Assembly (NCBI GenBank): GCA_038240605.1
Contig: JBBSDP010000012.1
Location: 1-64,000 of the forward strand
Length of the DNA: 64,000 nucleotides
Origin: JBBSDP01 sp038240605
GTDB lineage: Bacteria > Planctomycetota > Phycisphaerae > Tepidisphaerales > Tepidisphaeraceae
Direction of reading: 5' to 3'
Below, piece after piece: positions 32,782-41,900 of this stretch. The stretch's first letter is position 1, and every line of letters begins with the position of its first letter. A program made the translations under genes and the position numbers. Below the pieces are notes generated by a model. That model did no database searches, had not been told where the DNA came from, and saw nothing but the letters and a program-made list of their open reading frames with translations.

Positions 32782-32973
32782 ATGCCAGTGATTTGCAGTC
32801 TTCTGGAGAGCGACCGCCTCAGCCGCATGGCCGCCGCGGAGATCGCCAACCCCGTCAACCAATGCCTTATTAGCCCGGTCAACCACTGGGAAATGGCCAT
32901 GAAGATCAGCGTCGGCGAAGAATTTATAAACTACACGGGCGCGAGGACCTGGGCCGTCCGGTTGGGGAGGTAG
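32782..32973 (+). pseudogene. fragment of a VapC-like PIN-domain toxin
   Basis: A 63-codon frame reads 'LESDRLSRMAAAEIANPVNQ' then 'CLISPVNHWEMAMKISVGEE' and breaks into unrelated sequence. This fits residues about 25-65 of VapC toxins ('..D..LS..A...I.....N..L.S....WE.AIK...GK'), including the conserved WE.A.K helix. The N-terminus with the first catalytic Asp and the whole C-terminal half are missing. The last 43 bases of the frame overlap the 3' end of glgB on the other strand. No antitoxin is visible next to it. A dead fragment. Confidence 0.6.
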
Positions 32974-34967
32974 ATGCGCACGCTCTGCGCGCGCCCGTCC
33001 GTCGGCACGTCTTCCCGCGGATAGGTCATTTCCTTCGCAACCCGGGCGAAGCCGTCGAACTCGGCGGCATCGGTGTCCAGAACCAGGCGGTAACTCTTCG
33101 GGTCCGGCACCGGGATGCGGTAGTCGGCGAACGACTGAGTCGGGTGCAGGTTGAAGGCGAAGACCAGCGGTCCCCGGCGGTAAATAAGTACCTTGTTGTC
33201 CTCGTGAATCGAGAGGCGCTCGATGAGCGGGTCTTCCAGGATGTCAAACTGATCGTCGAGTGAGTTCATCGCGCGGTCGAATCGGTTCAGGCCCGCGTAG
33301 TGGAGCCTGGGGTTGTCCGCCAGCGACCACTGCCGCCTGGCGTACTGCATCGACCAGTGATTCCCCTCGCGCGGGAAGTCGATCCACTCGGGGTGGCCGA
33401 ACTCGTTGCCCATGAAGTTGAGGTACCCCTCCCCGGCGAGGCTGAACGTGATCAGGCGGATCAGCTTGTGCAGGGCCATGCCCCGGTCGATCACCGGGTT
33501 GTGGCTCTCGCGGCCCATATGCCAGTACATGTCCTTGTCCATCAGCCGGAACGCGATCGTCTTATCGCCAACCAGCGCCTGGTCGTGGCTTTCGGCGTAG
33601 CCGATGTGCTTCTCGCCGTGACGACGGTTCAGCAGCGTGTGAAACAGCTCGGCGAGGCTCCATTCCTCATCGCGCCGCTCCTTGAGGATCTTGATCCAGT
33701 AGTCGGGCACGCCCATCGCCAGACGGTAGTCGAAGCCGAGCCCCCCTTCGGCAACGGGACGCGCCATCCCGGGCATCCCGGAAACATCTTCAGAAATGGT
33801 GGTCGCATCCGGCCTGAGCCGATGGGCCAGTTCGTTGGCGAGCTTGAGGTATGAGACGGCGTCCTCGTCAACGTTGCCGCCGAAGTAATCATCGTACTGC
33901 GTGAAGGGACGGCCGAGCCCATGGTCGCGGTAGAGCATGCTGGTGATGCCGTCGAAACGGAACCCGTCGAAGTGGTATTCCTCCAGCCAGTAGCGGACGT
34001 TGCTCAGCAGGTAGCGCTGCACCTCGAATTTCTCGTAATCGAAGAGGAGCGAATCCCAGGCGGCATGCTGACCGCGCGGGCCGGCGTGGAAGTACTGGTG
34101 GTCGGTGCCGTCGAACCAGCCCAGGCCTTCCAGCCGGTTCTTCACGGCATGGCTGTGCACCAGGTCCAACAGTACGTGCAGGCCCATGCCGTGCGCCGTG
34201 TCGATCAGTTCCTTGAGCTCCTCCGGCGTGCCGAAGCGCGATGAGACCGCGAAGAAACTGCTGACGTGATACCCGAAGGAGCCGTAATACGGGTGCTCCT
34301 GCACCGCCATGAGCTGCACCGCGTCGTACCCGAGGCCGGCGATGCGCGGCAGAACGTCGCGCGTGAACTCGGGGAACGTACCGACCTTCGCCTCCTCGCG
34401 AGCCATCCCAACATGCGCCTCGTAAATGCGTAATCCGTGCTTCCGTATGGGAATCGGGTGTTGGAAATCGTACGGTTGCGGTGGGTTCCAGTAGACCCCC
34501 GCCCAGTCGTTCGTCGCCGGGTCCTGCACAACCCGGCGGATGTAGGCGGGAATGCGGTCAGTCCCCTTGCTGTCCTCACCGACGACGTGGACCTTCACCC
34601 GGCTGCCATGAACGAGCTTGTCGGCGAACTTGTCATCAGGGAGGAAGAGGCTCCAGACGCCGAACTGGTCGCGGACCATCGGGTTGCCCCAACGGTCCCA
34701 GTTGTTGAAGTCCCCGATGACGCGAAGCTGAAGTGCTGCCGGCGCCCACTCGCGATACCAGACGCCTTTCTTGCCGTACAGCTCTCCGCGGTTCAGGCCG
34801 AAGTAACGGTGCCCCTGGCTGATCTGCCCGAGCAAGCCGCCGGTTGAATCGAACTGTCGCAGCACCGTCCGGAAATGGGACTGACGCTCGGCAAGCTGGG
34901 ATGCGTACGGCTTCAGCCAGGAGTCGCGCTCGATCAAGCCGGTTCCGTCGGAAACGGTTGAATTCAT
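32931..34967 (-). CDS. glgB: 1,4-alpha-glucan branching enzyme of the eukaryotic (GBE1-like) type
   Basis: 678 residues. An N-terminal CBM48 domain ('YREWAPAALQLRVIGDFNNW') precedes the GH13 barrel: 'GLHVLLDLVHSHA', 'FDGFRFDGITSMLY' (Asp nucleophile), 'TISEDVSGMPG' (Glu) and 'YAESHDQ' (His-Asp). 'NFMGNEFGHPEWIDFPREGN' and 'LWSLF'-type spacing match eukaryotic starch/glycogen branching enzymes rather than the E. coli GlgB pattern; such enzymes are also known from planctomycetes and some other bacteria. It forms alpha-1,6 branches in glycogen. The ATG at 34967 was chosen; the ORF extends 27 codons upstream with no supporting signal. No other glycogen genes are adjacent, but pgi is at 61 kb. Confidence 0.92.
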   Translation of the reverse strand: MNSTVSDGTGLIERDSWLKPYASQLAERQSHFRTVLRQFDSTGGLLGQISQGHRYFGLNRGELYGKKGVWYREWAPAALQLRVIGDFNNWDRWGNPMVRDQFGVWSLFLPDDKFADKLVHGSRVKVHVVGEDSKGTDRIPAYIRRVVQDPATNDWAGVYWNPPQPYDFQHPIPIRKHGLRIYEAHVGMAREEAKVGTFPEFTRDVLPRIAGLGYDAVQLMAVQEHPYYGSFGYHVSSFFAVSSRFGTPEELKELIDTAHGMGLHVLLDLVHSHAVKNRLEGLGWFDGTDHQYFHAGPRGQHAAWDSLLFDYEKFEVQRYLLSNVRYWLEEYHFDGFRFDGITSMLYRDHGLGRPFTQYDDYFGGNVDEDAVSYLKLANELAHRLRPDATTISEDVSGMPGMARPVAEGGLGFDYRLAMGVPDYWIKILKERRDEEWSLAELFHTLLNRRHGEKHIGYAESHDQALVGDKTIAFRLMDKDMYWHMGRESHNPVIDRGMALHKLIRLITFSLAGEGYLNFMGNEFGHPEWIDFPREGNHWSMQYARRQWSLADNPRLHYAGLNRFDRAMNSLDDQFDILEDPLIERLSIHEDNKVLIYRRGPLVFAFNLHPTQSFADYRIPVPDPKSYRLVLDTDAAEFDGFARVAKEMTYPREDVPTDGRAQSVRIYLPNRTAQVLAPV

Positions 34968-35253
34968 CGCCGAAGGATGAGGGCGGAGCGCATGTATTGT
35001 CAAGTAGCGAATACTGGCCGCGCCACGCCCGCCACTCACTTGTGGCACCGGCGCCCTCGCCCGTGGGCTGCGGTACGCCGCAGCTATCGGCGGTACTCCG
35101 CCGATTCAGCACGAGCGCAGCGTTTCACCGCGGTAGAAAAGACGCTGCTCTCTTGCTCACTTCGGTCGAGTACGCCCGAGCCGGCGTGGGTATACGCCTG
35201 CATGGGCGAGGGCGCCAATGCCACGAGAATCGACACGAGAACTGCCAGACCGG

Positions 35254-37557
35254 TCACTTGCCCGGCACACGGTTGATCGTATGGTCGATCTCGAGCTCGA
35301 TGGGCGTCTTGTCTGCCGCTTCGAGGCGCAGCTTGATCGACATCGACATCACGGGATGAATATTCGGAATCGCCAGCGATACCGTTTTCCCATCCGCCGA
35401 GAGCGTCGCTGACGTGATGTCGACCGTGTCGCGGCCAATCTGGCTGGGGTCAGAAGCCTTGTATTCCGCGGAGCCGTACTGTTTCGTCCAGCGGTAGTTC
35501 CACCACTGCGCGGAATAGTTCTCCACATCGGTGGCGGATTCGCGGACCAGTGGCACGGTGAACGTGATGTCCAGCCCGGCGGGCGTTACGTGCAATGTTT
35601 TCACATCGCGCACCACCTTCCCGGTATAGCGCACCCCCTGTAGCGCGCCTTCGTGACCGGCGGTGGTCTGCCATCCCTTCAACCCGCCGACGTAAAGCTG
35701 CCCGTCGGCCGGATTGAAACGAGCGCGCATGATTCCCGTGTCGAAACGAAGCGGGAACATGACGATGCCCCCCTGCGCCTGGCCGTCGACCTCTTCCTGC
35801 ACTACGTGAAACAGCCGGCATTTGCCGTATGAGGTGAAGAGCAGGTCGCCCTGGAACGGGCCCCACTTGTCGCTCGTGACCCATGCCTGGCCGCCGCCGG
35901 AATTGTCCGGCTCCGGGTACGGCACCCAGAAGAGCGGCTTATCGTAATCGGTCGGCGGCGGGTCGCGGTGAGCGCTTCCCACGCAGCCGAGAAACATTCC
36001 CTTCTTCACGAGGTTGACCCGATCGACCGGCGTCCAGATTCCCTGGTTGTCGGAGCAGGTCACCTCGCCATGCGGGCCGACGCTCCCGCCGTTAGGCGCA
36101 CGCAGCCCGGTCGCGAAGATTTCCAGGTTCTTCCCGTCCTTCGAGAGGTGCAGCACGCACCCGTTATGCCGGCCGATCGGGTCGAAGAAATCCGTCCCGA
36201 GCAGCGGCGATCCCTTCTCGAAAAAGAAGCTCCCGTCCGGCGCCTGCTGAAGGTCGAAAACGAATTCGTGGAAGTTGGGCGTAACTGAAATGTCGTTGTT
36301 GAAGTTCTCGTAGTAATCCGCCTCGCCGGCGCCGTTGCGGTCATGCAGGATCGTGACCTGATCGCGCCCGAGCACGTAAATCTGCCCATTGACGATCTTC
36401 ATTCCCAGCGGCTGAAACAGACCCGTGGCGAATCGCTTCCACGTGAGGTGCTCGAGCTTGTCATCGATCCCCGAGACGATCCAGACATCGCCGCTCCACG
36501 TGCAGACGGCTGCACTTTTGCCATCGGGAAAGAAATCGAACCCGCCGATGCGCATCCACGCATGCCACGGGTTCTGGTCCGGGAGCGTCAGCGTATCGAC
36601 GACGTAGGGTCCGTCGCCGCTGCCGAGCTTGCCGGTCGTCTCGATCGTTTGCGGGTAGCGGAGCGGCGCATCGTGCATGTATTGCTGCTCGACGTCCACC
36701 ACGCTCTGGTCCACCGCATACGGGAACTTGGCCGCCTCCCCCTCGGACAAGGCGCCGATCACCAGCTTGAACTTCACGACCTCCGCGTGGGCCGGCAGGC
36801 TCAGGATCAGGTGTTGCTGCTTCTGCACCCACTTGCTGCCTGCCGGAGCCCCCGCCGTGCCCGCGACCACGTGACCGAAGGAGGCGAACGACCCGTCCGG
36901 CGCAACGTTCACCGTAGCTCCGGCCGGCTCATCGGCAACGAGCAATTCGAACGGCTCGGTGGATTGGCCAAGCTTGAACGTGCGGGTGAACGAACCCTGA
37001 CCGCCCGCCGTGTCGTACCACGGCGATTCGAGCACCGGGCAGGCGCCGACCGTGTAGTAGAAAACGACGTGATCGCCGTGAATGTAGAGCCCCTTGTATT
37101 TCGCCCAGTCGGCGGGCAACGGCAGGTAAGGCTCATCGCGCGGGTCATCAAACTGGCCGCTCCCGGGCTTACCCCAACCGGGGGAATTCGTCTGCGTTTC
37201 GAAGACATATTTCCCGATCGGCGTTGGCCGCGATCCTTCCGGCGGACGGTGCGTGCCATCGAACGGCGTCCCTATCAGCTTCAGCCAGCCGCCTGTCCAC
37301 CCGCCGGCATAACGCAGCATGTTGGTGTCGAAGCAGACCGAGGCGTTGTTCCCCACCTTCACGCTGATCGCCTTAGTCGTAACGCCCTTGCACGTCTCGA
37401 CGTCCTTCGGCGGATGCATCGACAGCGATGACGTGATGAACGGTCCGTAGTCTATGTCGTTCCACGGACTGCCGCCCATCGCTCGCCCCGTCCCCACCGC
37501 GAGCAGCGCGAGCGCAACCCGCCAGCCGACTTTCACCCAGGTCGACGTCTTTCTCAT
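35254..37557 (-). CDS. exported DUF6797 protein with sorbosone-dehydrogenase-like propeller
   Basis: 767 residues with a signal peptide ('VGWRVALALLAVGTGRAMG') from the ATG at 37557. The N-terminal part matches DUF6797 of the PVC group: 'DIDYGPFITSSLS', 'VCFDTNMLRYAGGWTGGWLK', 'YKGLYIHGDHVVFYYTVG'. The middle has NHL/glucose-sorbosone-like propeller repeats ('WRFATG'-type segments such as 'TWKRFATGLFQPLGMKIVNG' and 'FATGLRAPNGGSVGPHGEVT'). A beta-sandwich end follows ('DVENYSAQWWNYRW'). Such proteins are thought to act on or bind carbohydrates outside the cytoplasm. No CxxCH haem site is seen. Alone on its strand, with a 34-bp palindrome upstream. Confidence 0.8.
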   Translation of the reverse strand: MRKTSTWVKVGWRVALALLAVGTGRAMGGSPWNDIDYGPFITSSLSMHPPKDVETCKGVTTKAISVKVGNNASVCFDTNMLRYAGGWTGGWLKLIGTPFDGTHRPPEGSRPTPIGKYVFETQTNSPGWGKPGSGQFDDPRDEPYLPLPADWAKYKGLYIHGDHVVFYYTVGACPVLESPWYDTAGGQGSFTRTFKLGQSTEPFELLVADEPAGATVNVAPDGSFASFGHVVAGTAGAPAGSKWVQKQQHLILSLPAHAEVVKFKLVIGALSEGEAAKFPYAVDQSVVDVEQQYMHDAPLRYPQTIETTGKLGSGDGPYVVDTLTLPDQNPWHAWMRIGGFDFFPDGKSAAVCTWSGDVWIVSGIDDKLEHLTWKRFATGLFQPLGMKIVNGQIYVLGRDQVTILHDRNGAGEADYYENFNNDISVTPNFHEFVFDLQQAPDGSFFFEKGSPLLGTDFFDPIGRHNGCVLHLSKDGKNLEIFATGLRAPNGGSVGPHGEVTCSDNQGIWTPVDRVNLVKKGMFLGCVGSAHRDPPPTDYDKPLFWVPYPEPDNSGGGQAWVTSDKWGPFQGDLLFTSYGKCRLFHVVQEEVDGQAQGGIVMFPLRFDTGIMRARFNPADGQLYVGGLKGWQTTAGHEGALQGVRYTGKVVRDVKTLHVTPAGLDITFTVPLVRESATDVENYSAQWWNYRWTKQYGSAEYKASDPSQIGRDTVDITSATLSADGKTVSLAIPNIHPVMSMSIKLRLEAADKTPIELEIDHTINRVPGK

Positions 37558-37643
37558 GTGATTTTCCGGAAATTGACTCCACAGGCCGCCAGTTTGGTTT
37601 CTTGCATTTCTCATCTACCACCGCGTCTGCCCGAAAACGCTGT

Positions 37644-37723
37644 CATTTCAGAGCCGCGACCGTGAGGGAGTGGTGTTTGTGGCACCGCGAACACCACTCC
37701 CTGACGGTCGCGGCTCTGAAATG
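37644..37723. repeat. 34-bp inverted repeat with 12-base loop
   Basis: The left arm (37644-37677) starts CATTTCAGAGCCGCGACC and the right arm (37690-37723) ends with the complement GGTCGCGGCTCTGAAATG. The arms differ at one position only (33 of 34 pairs). The loop is TGTGGCACCGCG. It sits between the 3' end of the metallophosphoesterase pseudogene and the 5' end of the DUF6797 gene. The G/C-rich stem without a T-run resembles a dispersed palindromic repeat more than an intrinsic terminator. The 'GGTCGCGGCTCTGA' wording recurs, in my memory, in planctomycete spacers. Confidence 0.9.
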
Positions 37724-37765
37724 GAGAGCCGAAGCCTCATGAGAATCTCCGCGGCGAGCAATTCT

Positions 37766-38877
37766 TCAGCCCTGACCGGGATCGGGAATGCCGCCGTTGC
37801 CGGGCCGGGGCGCCTGGTCCAATCCCTGGATCAGCTTCAGGGGCTGTGTGGTCGCCTTCTGAGTGCCGGTGGTGAAGACGACATCCGCCTTGCCGGCTCG
37901 GTCGCGATCGAAGAGGTGAAGTTCGTCTCCCTTCTCATCGACGAATCGACCGACGGCGTGGTCGGGAGTGAGGCGCAGGTGCAGGAAACCGCGCGACGTG
38001 CGCGAGAACGGCCCGCGGTTGTCGCGGCGCATCGGCCGGGTTCCCCCGCCGCCGCCGCCCACGAGCAGGAAGGTCGTGTCGTAGCCGGGCACCTGGAGGT
38101 GCTGGAGATCGTGATCGTGACCACAGATGTAGAAGTCGACGTGGTACCGCTGGAATAGTTTACCCCAGGTCGTCTGGAGCACGCCGTTGTCTCCGTGCGC
38201 GCCGTTGCTGAACAGCGGGTGGTGGGCGCAGCAGAGCAGCCAGCGTGGATGACCCTCGTTTGCCGCAGCCAATTCCGAGAAGCCGGCATCGGTGACGGCG
38301 GCGCCGGTACGGACGCTCTGAAGCTCCTGTTCCAGCCACGCCAGCTCCGCGTTCCAGCGCACCGTTCCCAGTGAATCCTTGTTGCTGTCGAGCATCAGGA
38401 TCGTGACCAGCGGATGGGCGGCGCCGAGCGGAAGGTCAACGCGATACCAGCGGGCGGGCAGCTTCCAGCGCGAGCCGGGATGCTCGAGGCTGTAGTCCAT
38501 CTCGATCCAATCCTGGCCATGCCCGCCGTAGTCGTGGTTCCCCAGCGAAGCGAAGAATGGAAAGTTCAGTCGACGCCGATCGTACATCTCCTCAAAGTAT
38601 TGCCCCCACTGGGGATCGTCGGTGCCGTTCAGCGTGGCGTAAAAGTTGTCGCCGGCCGTAAGGGCGGCGTCGAAGCGGCGGCGCTGCCCTCGACGTAATC
38701 CGCCAGGCAGCGTGCCACGGGAACCTGCGACTTGCCGGAGGCTGCCCAGTCTCCCATCGCGACGAGGTTCACCTCGAGCGTCGCCTGCGGTACGTCGCGA
38801 AGCCTGGCGAAGGGAGCGGCGGCGATCGCGGCGCCGGGCAGCGAGACCAGCAAGAGGCAAATCATCGTGCGAAACAT
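37766..38877 (-). pseudogene. exported metallophosphoesterase split by a frameshift
   Basis: The N-terminal part, from the ATG at 38877, reads a signal peptide 'MFRTMICLLLVSLPGAAIA' and then 'EVNLVAMGDWAASGKSQ' with the first metal motif (GDW). Around 38674-38690 the frame must step back one base. The other frame then continues 'RRFDAALTAGDNFYATLNGT', 'FFASLGNHDYGGHGQDWIEM' (GNHD), 'CCAHHPLFS' and 'YHVDFYICGHDHDLQHLQ' (GHDH). Joined, the pieces give a complete purple-acid-phosphatase-like enzyme of about 370 residues. One missing base in the G/C-rich run AGCGGCGGCGC explains it. Real mutation, assembly error or programmed slippage cannot be told apart here. Confidence 0.8.
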
Positions 38878-38927
38878 GGGTGTCCTGCGAAAGACTGAAG
38901 GGATGCGAGCAACGGGGGGTGCGTGCT

Positions 38928-39782
38928 TCACTTCGGAGCCACCGGAAGCGGCGGGCGCGCGGGGAAATCCCAGAACATCACCGGCGCGTCGGCGTCGGGA
39001 ACCTGCGCATTCGCCGCCGATACCCCGAACGTCTCTTCCGGCTGCGGGATCGCCAGGGTCAGAAAGGCCGCCGGGGTCTGGCGAAGCGGTGGAACGGCGG
39101 TGATGGCGCTGGCGCTGCTGAGAGTCGCCGTGGGGTCGGCATCCGCCGGCGCGCGGGGATCGGGCTCGGTCATCGGACCGCGGGCGAAGAGCGTCGTGGT
39201 GTCGATCGACGGCGCGCTCACGAGGCTGCCAGCGGGCAGGCGGATCTCGTCGGGCAGGTTGGGGGCGGATTCAAACGCCAGCTCCGGAAGATCCGACGAG
39301 CGCGGGACCGCGAGGACGTGATGCCCATCCGAGGGCAACGTCCGCGGCGCCACCAGCGGATTGGCCGGCGGAAGCCAGTCGCGCGCCACGACCGGCAGGC
39401 GACGTTGCGATGGCGAAGTGGCGATCGGCGTCGCGGTTGGCGCCGCCGCCGCCGGCGGAGCACTGCTGGTCAACCCGAGGATCGACGCAAGCGGCGCGGG
39501 CTCCTGCGGCTTGTCCGTCGGCGAAAGCGGATGACGCAGCGGAGCCGGCTTGGGCTTGTCGTTCACCGCCAGTTTCATGGCGGGCCGGGTCGCGGGCGCG
39601 GTGGTCGGCCGTGTCGTTGGCGTCGTGTTCGACGCAATCATCTTGACGCTGCCGCCGCCGCCCGCCTTGACGGCGATTGGCTGGGCACGGCTGTTCGGAC
39701 TGCGGGCCGCGAACGGAACGGCAACGAGGCACACGCCCACCACCACCGAGTACCGCAACAGCAGCCGGGAGGTGCGCGTCAT
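38928..39782 (-). CDS. exported low-complexity protein, last gene of the left arm
   Basis: 284 residues. A basic N-terminus and hydrophobic run ('LLLRYSVVVGVCLVAVPFAA') act as signal or anchor. The rest is Pro/Ala/Thr-rich ('TTPTTRPTTAPATRPAMK') with no recognisable fold, so it is probably a disordered spacer or adaptor. The ATG at 39782 overlaps the stop of the PQQ/YdjY gene by 4 bases, so the two are translationally coupled. It is the end of a four-gene minus-strand operon that begins with the TPR gene. No homologous family recognised. Confidence 0.7.
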   Translation of the reverse strand: MTRTSRLLLRYSVVVGVCLVAVPFAARSPNSRAQPIAVKAGGGGSVKMIASNTTPTTRPTTAPATRPAMKLAVNDKPKPAPLRHPLSPTDKPQEPAPLASILGLTSSAPPAAAAPTATPIATSPSQRRLPVVARDWLPPANPLVAPRTLPSDGHHVLAVPRSSDLPELAFESAPNLPDEIRLPAGSLVSAPSIDTTTLFARGPMTEPDPRAPADADPTATLSSASAITAVPPLRQTPAAFLTLAIPQPEETFGVSAANAQVPDADAPVMFWDFPARPPLPVAPK

Positions 39783-41890
39783 CGGCTGCTCTCCTCAGAC
39801 GGCAACACCTGAATCAGGATCTGCACCGCCGTCCCTTCCTCGGGCAGCAGGTTCTTGTTCGTCTCCAGCTTCATGAACGGCTCTTCCTTCATGGTCAGGT
39901 CGGACTGGAACACGGTTTCATCGGTGACCGGGAAGATGGAGACGAGCGTGCCGGTCAGGTCGGCGCCATACATCTTGAAATCCTTGGTGGGGTCCGGCTG
40001 GCGCAGGACCGATCCGGTGAAGCGCCAGCGGAAGTGCGGCAAAGGCTTTCCGGTCCGAGGTTCCTGCATCGCTCGCTCGATCGGCACGATACGCTGTTTG
40101 TCACCGACGCCGGGCAGCACCAGGTACAACCCGACGATCGGCCCGGAGGGAACCTGTCCCTCGCCGCGTGCCGGCTTGCCGGGCGTGAGCCCCAGGCCGC
40201 GCAGCGCCTTGTCTATGTCACTGGGTTTGACGTTGAACGTCACGACCGTCTCGTGCGCTTTCTGCCCGACCGGCACCGGATAACAAGCGACGACCTCGAT
40301 CGGGTAAATGTCTTTCATCGAGGGAAGCTTGCGCGGTGCGATCTTCGCCGGGATGAGGATCGTCTTCTTCTGTTTGTCCACGGCAATCGAGTCGAACACC
40401 TGCTGCGAAACACCCGCATGATCGGCGAGGCAGATGACGACGTTGGACTGCTCGGCGCTGGCCCCTTCGCTGTCCATGTTGCAGGTCGCCAGGTAGATGC
40501 GGCCGCCGGACACGACGGGCGAACCGTACACCTCGCCCGGCGCCTGGACGGCAGGATCGATGCCGACGTCCAGCTTCCATTGCCCCTTGCCGTCGGTGAG
40601 TGACACGCCGTGCAGGATGCCGCTTAAATCGGCGGCGTAGACGACGTTGCCCGCGATGGCAACGCCGGCGAAGAAGGGCGCTTTGCCGGCATAGACCCAG
40701 CGTTCGGCGCCGGTGGCAACGTCCCACGCCCGGATGCGCCCATCGGTGGCGGTAAAGACCGCGAGGTTGTTCTTCACGGCCACGGTCGACAGCACGCCGC
40801 CCGGCACGTCCTTCCGCCAGCGGACCTGTCCGCTGTTGAGATCGACCGCGACGACCTCGCCCTGTGCGGTCGGTACCAGCTTCTTATCGAACCGAATGCT
40901 GCTGCACCCGACGAGAACCACATCACCCGCCAGCGTCGGGCCCGCCCAGGGATTGTGCTTGAGCTTGGCTTCCCACTTGGCGGACCCGTCGGGTGCGTTC
41001 ATGCAGATCACGGCACGGTTACCGCACTTGTCATCGTCGAGGTAGGCGCTGGCAGCAATGACCTTCCCCGCCGTCACCAGGACCGGCGCGTCGACGTGCC
41101 ACTTGTCCTTCCCCTGCTGCCAAAGCAGGTTGGGCGCCGGATGGGGCAAAGCCTCGTCGCTGGGGGCGACGGCAAGGTTGCCGTCCTTCTTCTTGTCCTG
41201 TTCGTACTTGGCCAGCATTTCCGCCCACCGCTTCTCGATCTGCGGTTGAACCGCGGCCAGGTCCTGGGCGTGTCCATCGAGCGTGACGTGGATCGCATCG
41301 ACGCAAATCACGCCCGCGTTCCCGCCGCCGGTATAGACCCGGCCGCTGTCGAAGGTGACGGCGCCTTCGAGGTGAATGAGCTTGCCGGGCAGCGCGTACT
41401 GCCAGAGCGGGATGCCGCTGTCGGCCTTCATGCAATAGAGCGTCGCGCCGTCCGTCTGGTGCATGCCGTCACCGAAGAACACGAGGCCGCCTGCAACGGC
41501 CGGCGGGCAGACCACGGGCATCCGCAACCCGTTCTTCGCCCATCGCTCGCGCTGCGCCGGCGATTCTTCGATCGACAGGCCGTGCACGGCCGCGCTGTTA
41601 AACGCGCCGAGGCCCGCCACGATCAACTGCGAACCGGCCGGGACCGCCGGACTGATGAAGTTTTCCGCCGACTTATAGACCCAGAGAACCTTGGGTTGGG
41701 CGGGGCCGGGCTGGTCGTCGAGGTTGCCGGTGCGCTGCGGGTTTCCACGTCCGGTGGGCCAATCGGCGGCCGCAGGAGCGGCACCAGCGGCCAGACCCGC
41801 CGCATGCGCAGCCAACAGTGCGGCGATGAACATCCCAAACGACAACGCGAGCCTGGGATTTTTCGCGGGATTTGATTTCTTGGATTTCAT
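39779..41890 (-). CDS. exported PQQ-type beta-propeller fused to a YdjY-like domain
   Basis: 703 residues with a signal peptide ('FGMFIAALLAAHAAGLAAGA'). The propeller opens with 'DWPTGRGNPQRTGNLDDQP' and shows repeated PQQ blades ('VICMNAPDGSAKWEAKLKHN', 'VVAVDLNSGQVRWRKDVPGG', 'IRAWDVATGAERWVYAGKAP'). From about residue 505 a second domain reads 'ILIPAKIAPRKLPSM', 'IEVVACYPVPVGQKAHETVV' and 'DIDKALRGLGLTPGKPA', which fits the YdjY domain. PQQ cofactor need not be bound; many such propellers are scaffolds. It starts 10 bases after the FG-GAP gene and overlaps the next gene by 4. Confidence 0.85.
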   Translation of the reverse strand: MKSKKSNPAKNPRLALSFGMFIAALLAAHAAGLAAGAAPAAADWPTGRGNPQRTGNLDDQPGPAQPKVLWVYKSAENFISPAVPAGSQLIVAGLGAFNSAAVHGLSIEESPAQRERWAKNGLRMPVVCPPAVAGGLVFFGDGMHQTDGATLYCMKADSGIPLWQYALPGKLIHLEGAVTFDSGRVYTGGGNAGVICVDAIHVTLDGHAQDLAAVQPQIEKRWAEMLAKYEQDKKKDGNLAVAPSDEALPHPAPNLLWQQGKDKWHVDAPVLVTAGKVIAASAYLDDDKCGNRAVICMNAPDGSAKWEAKLKHNPWAGPTLAGDVVLVGCSSIRFDKKLVPTAQGEVVAVDLNSGQVRWRKDVPGGVLSTVAVKNNLAVFTATDGRIRAWDVATGAERWVYAGKAPFFAGVAIAGNVVYAADLSGILHGVSLTDGKGQWKLDVGIDPAVQAPGEVYGSPVVSGGRIYLATCNMDSEGASAEQSNVVICLADHAGVSQQVFDSIAVDKQKKTILIPAKIAPRKLPSMKDIYPIEVVACYPVPVGQKAHETVVTFNVKPSDIDKALRGLGLTPGKPARGEGQVPSGPIVGLYLVLPGVGDKQRIVPIERAMQEPRTGKPLPHFRWRFTGSVLRQPDPTKDFKMYGADLTGTLVSIFPVTDETVFQSDLTMKEEPFMKLETNKNLLPEEGTAVQILIQVLPSEESSR

Positions 41891-41900
41891 CGAGCTCGTT

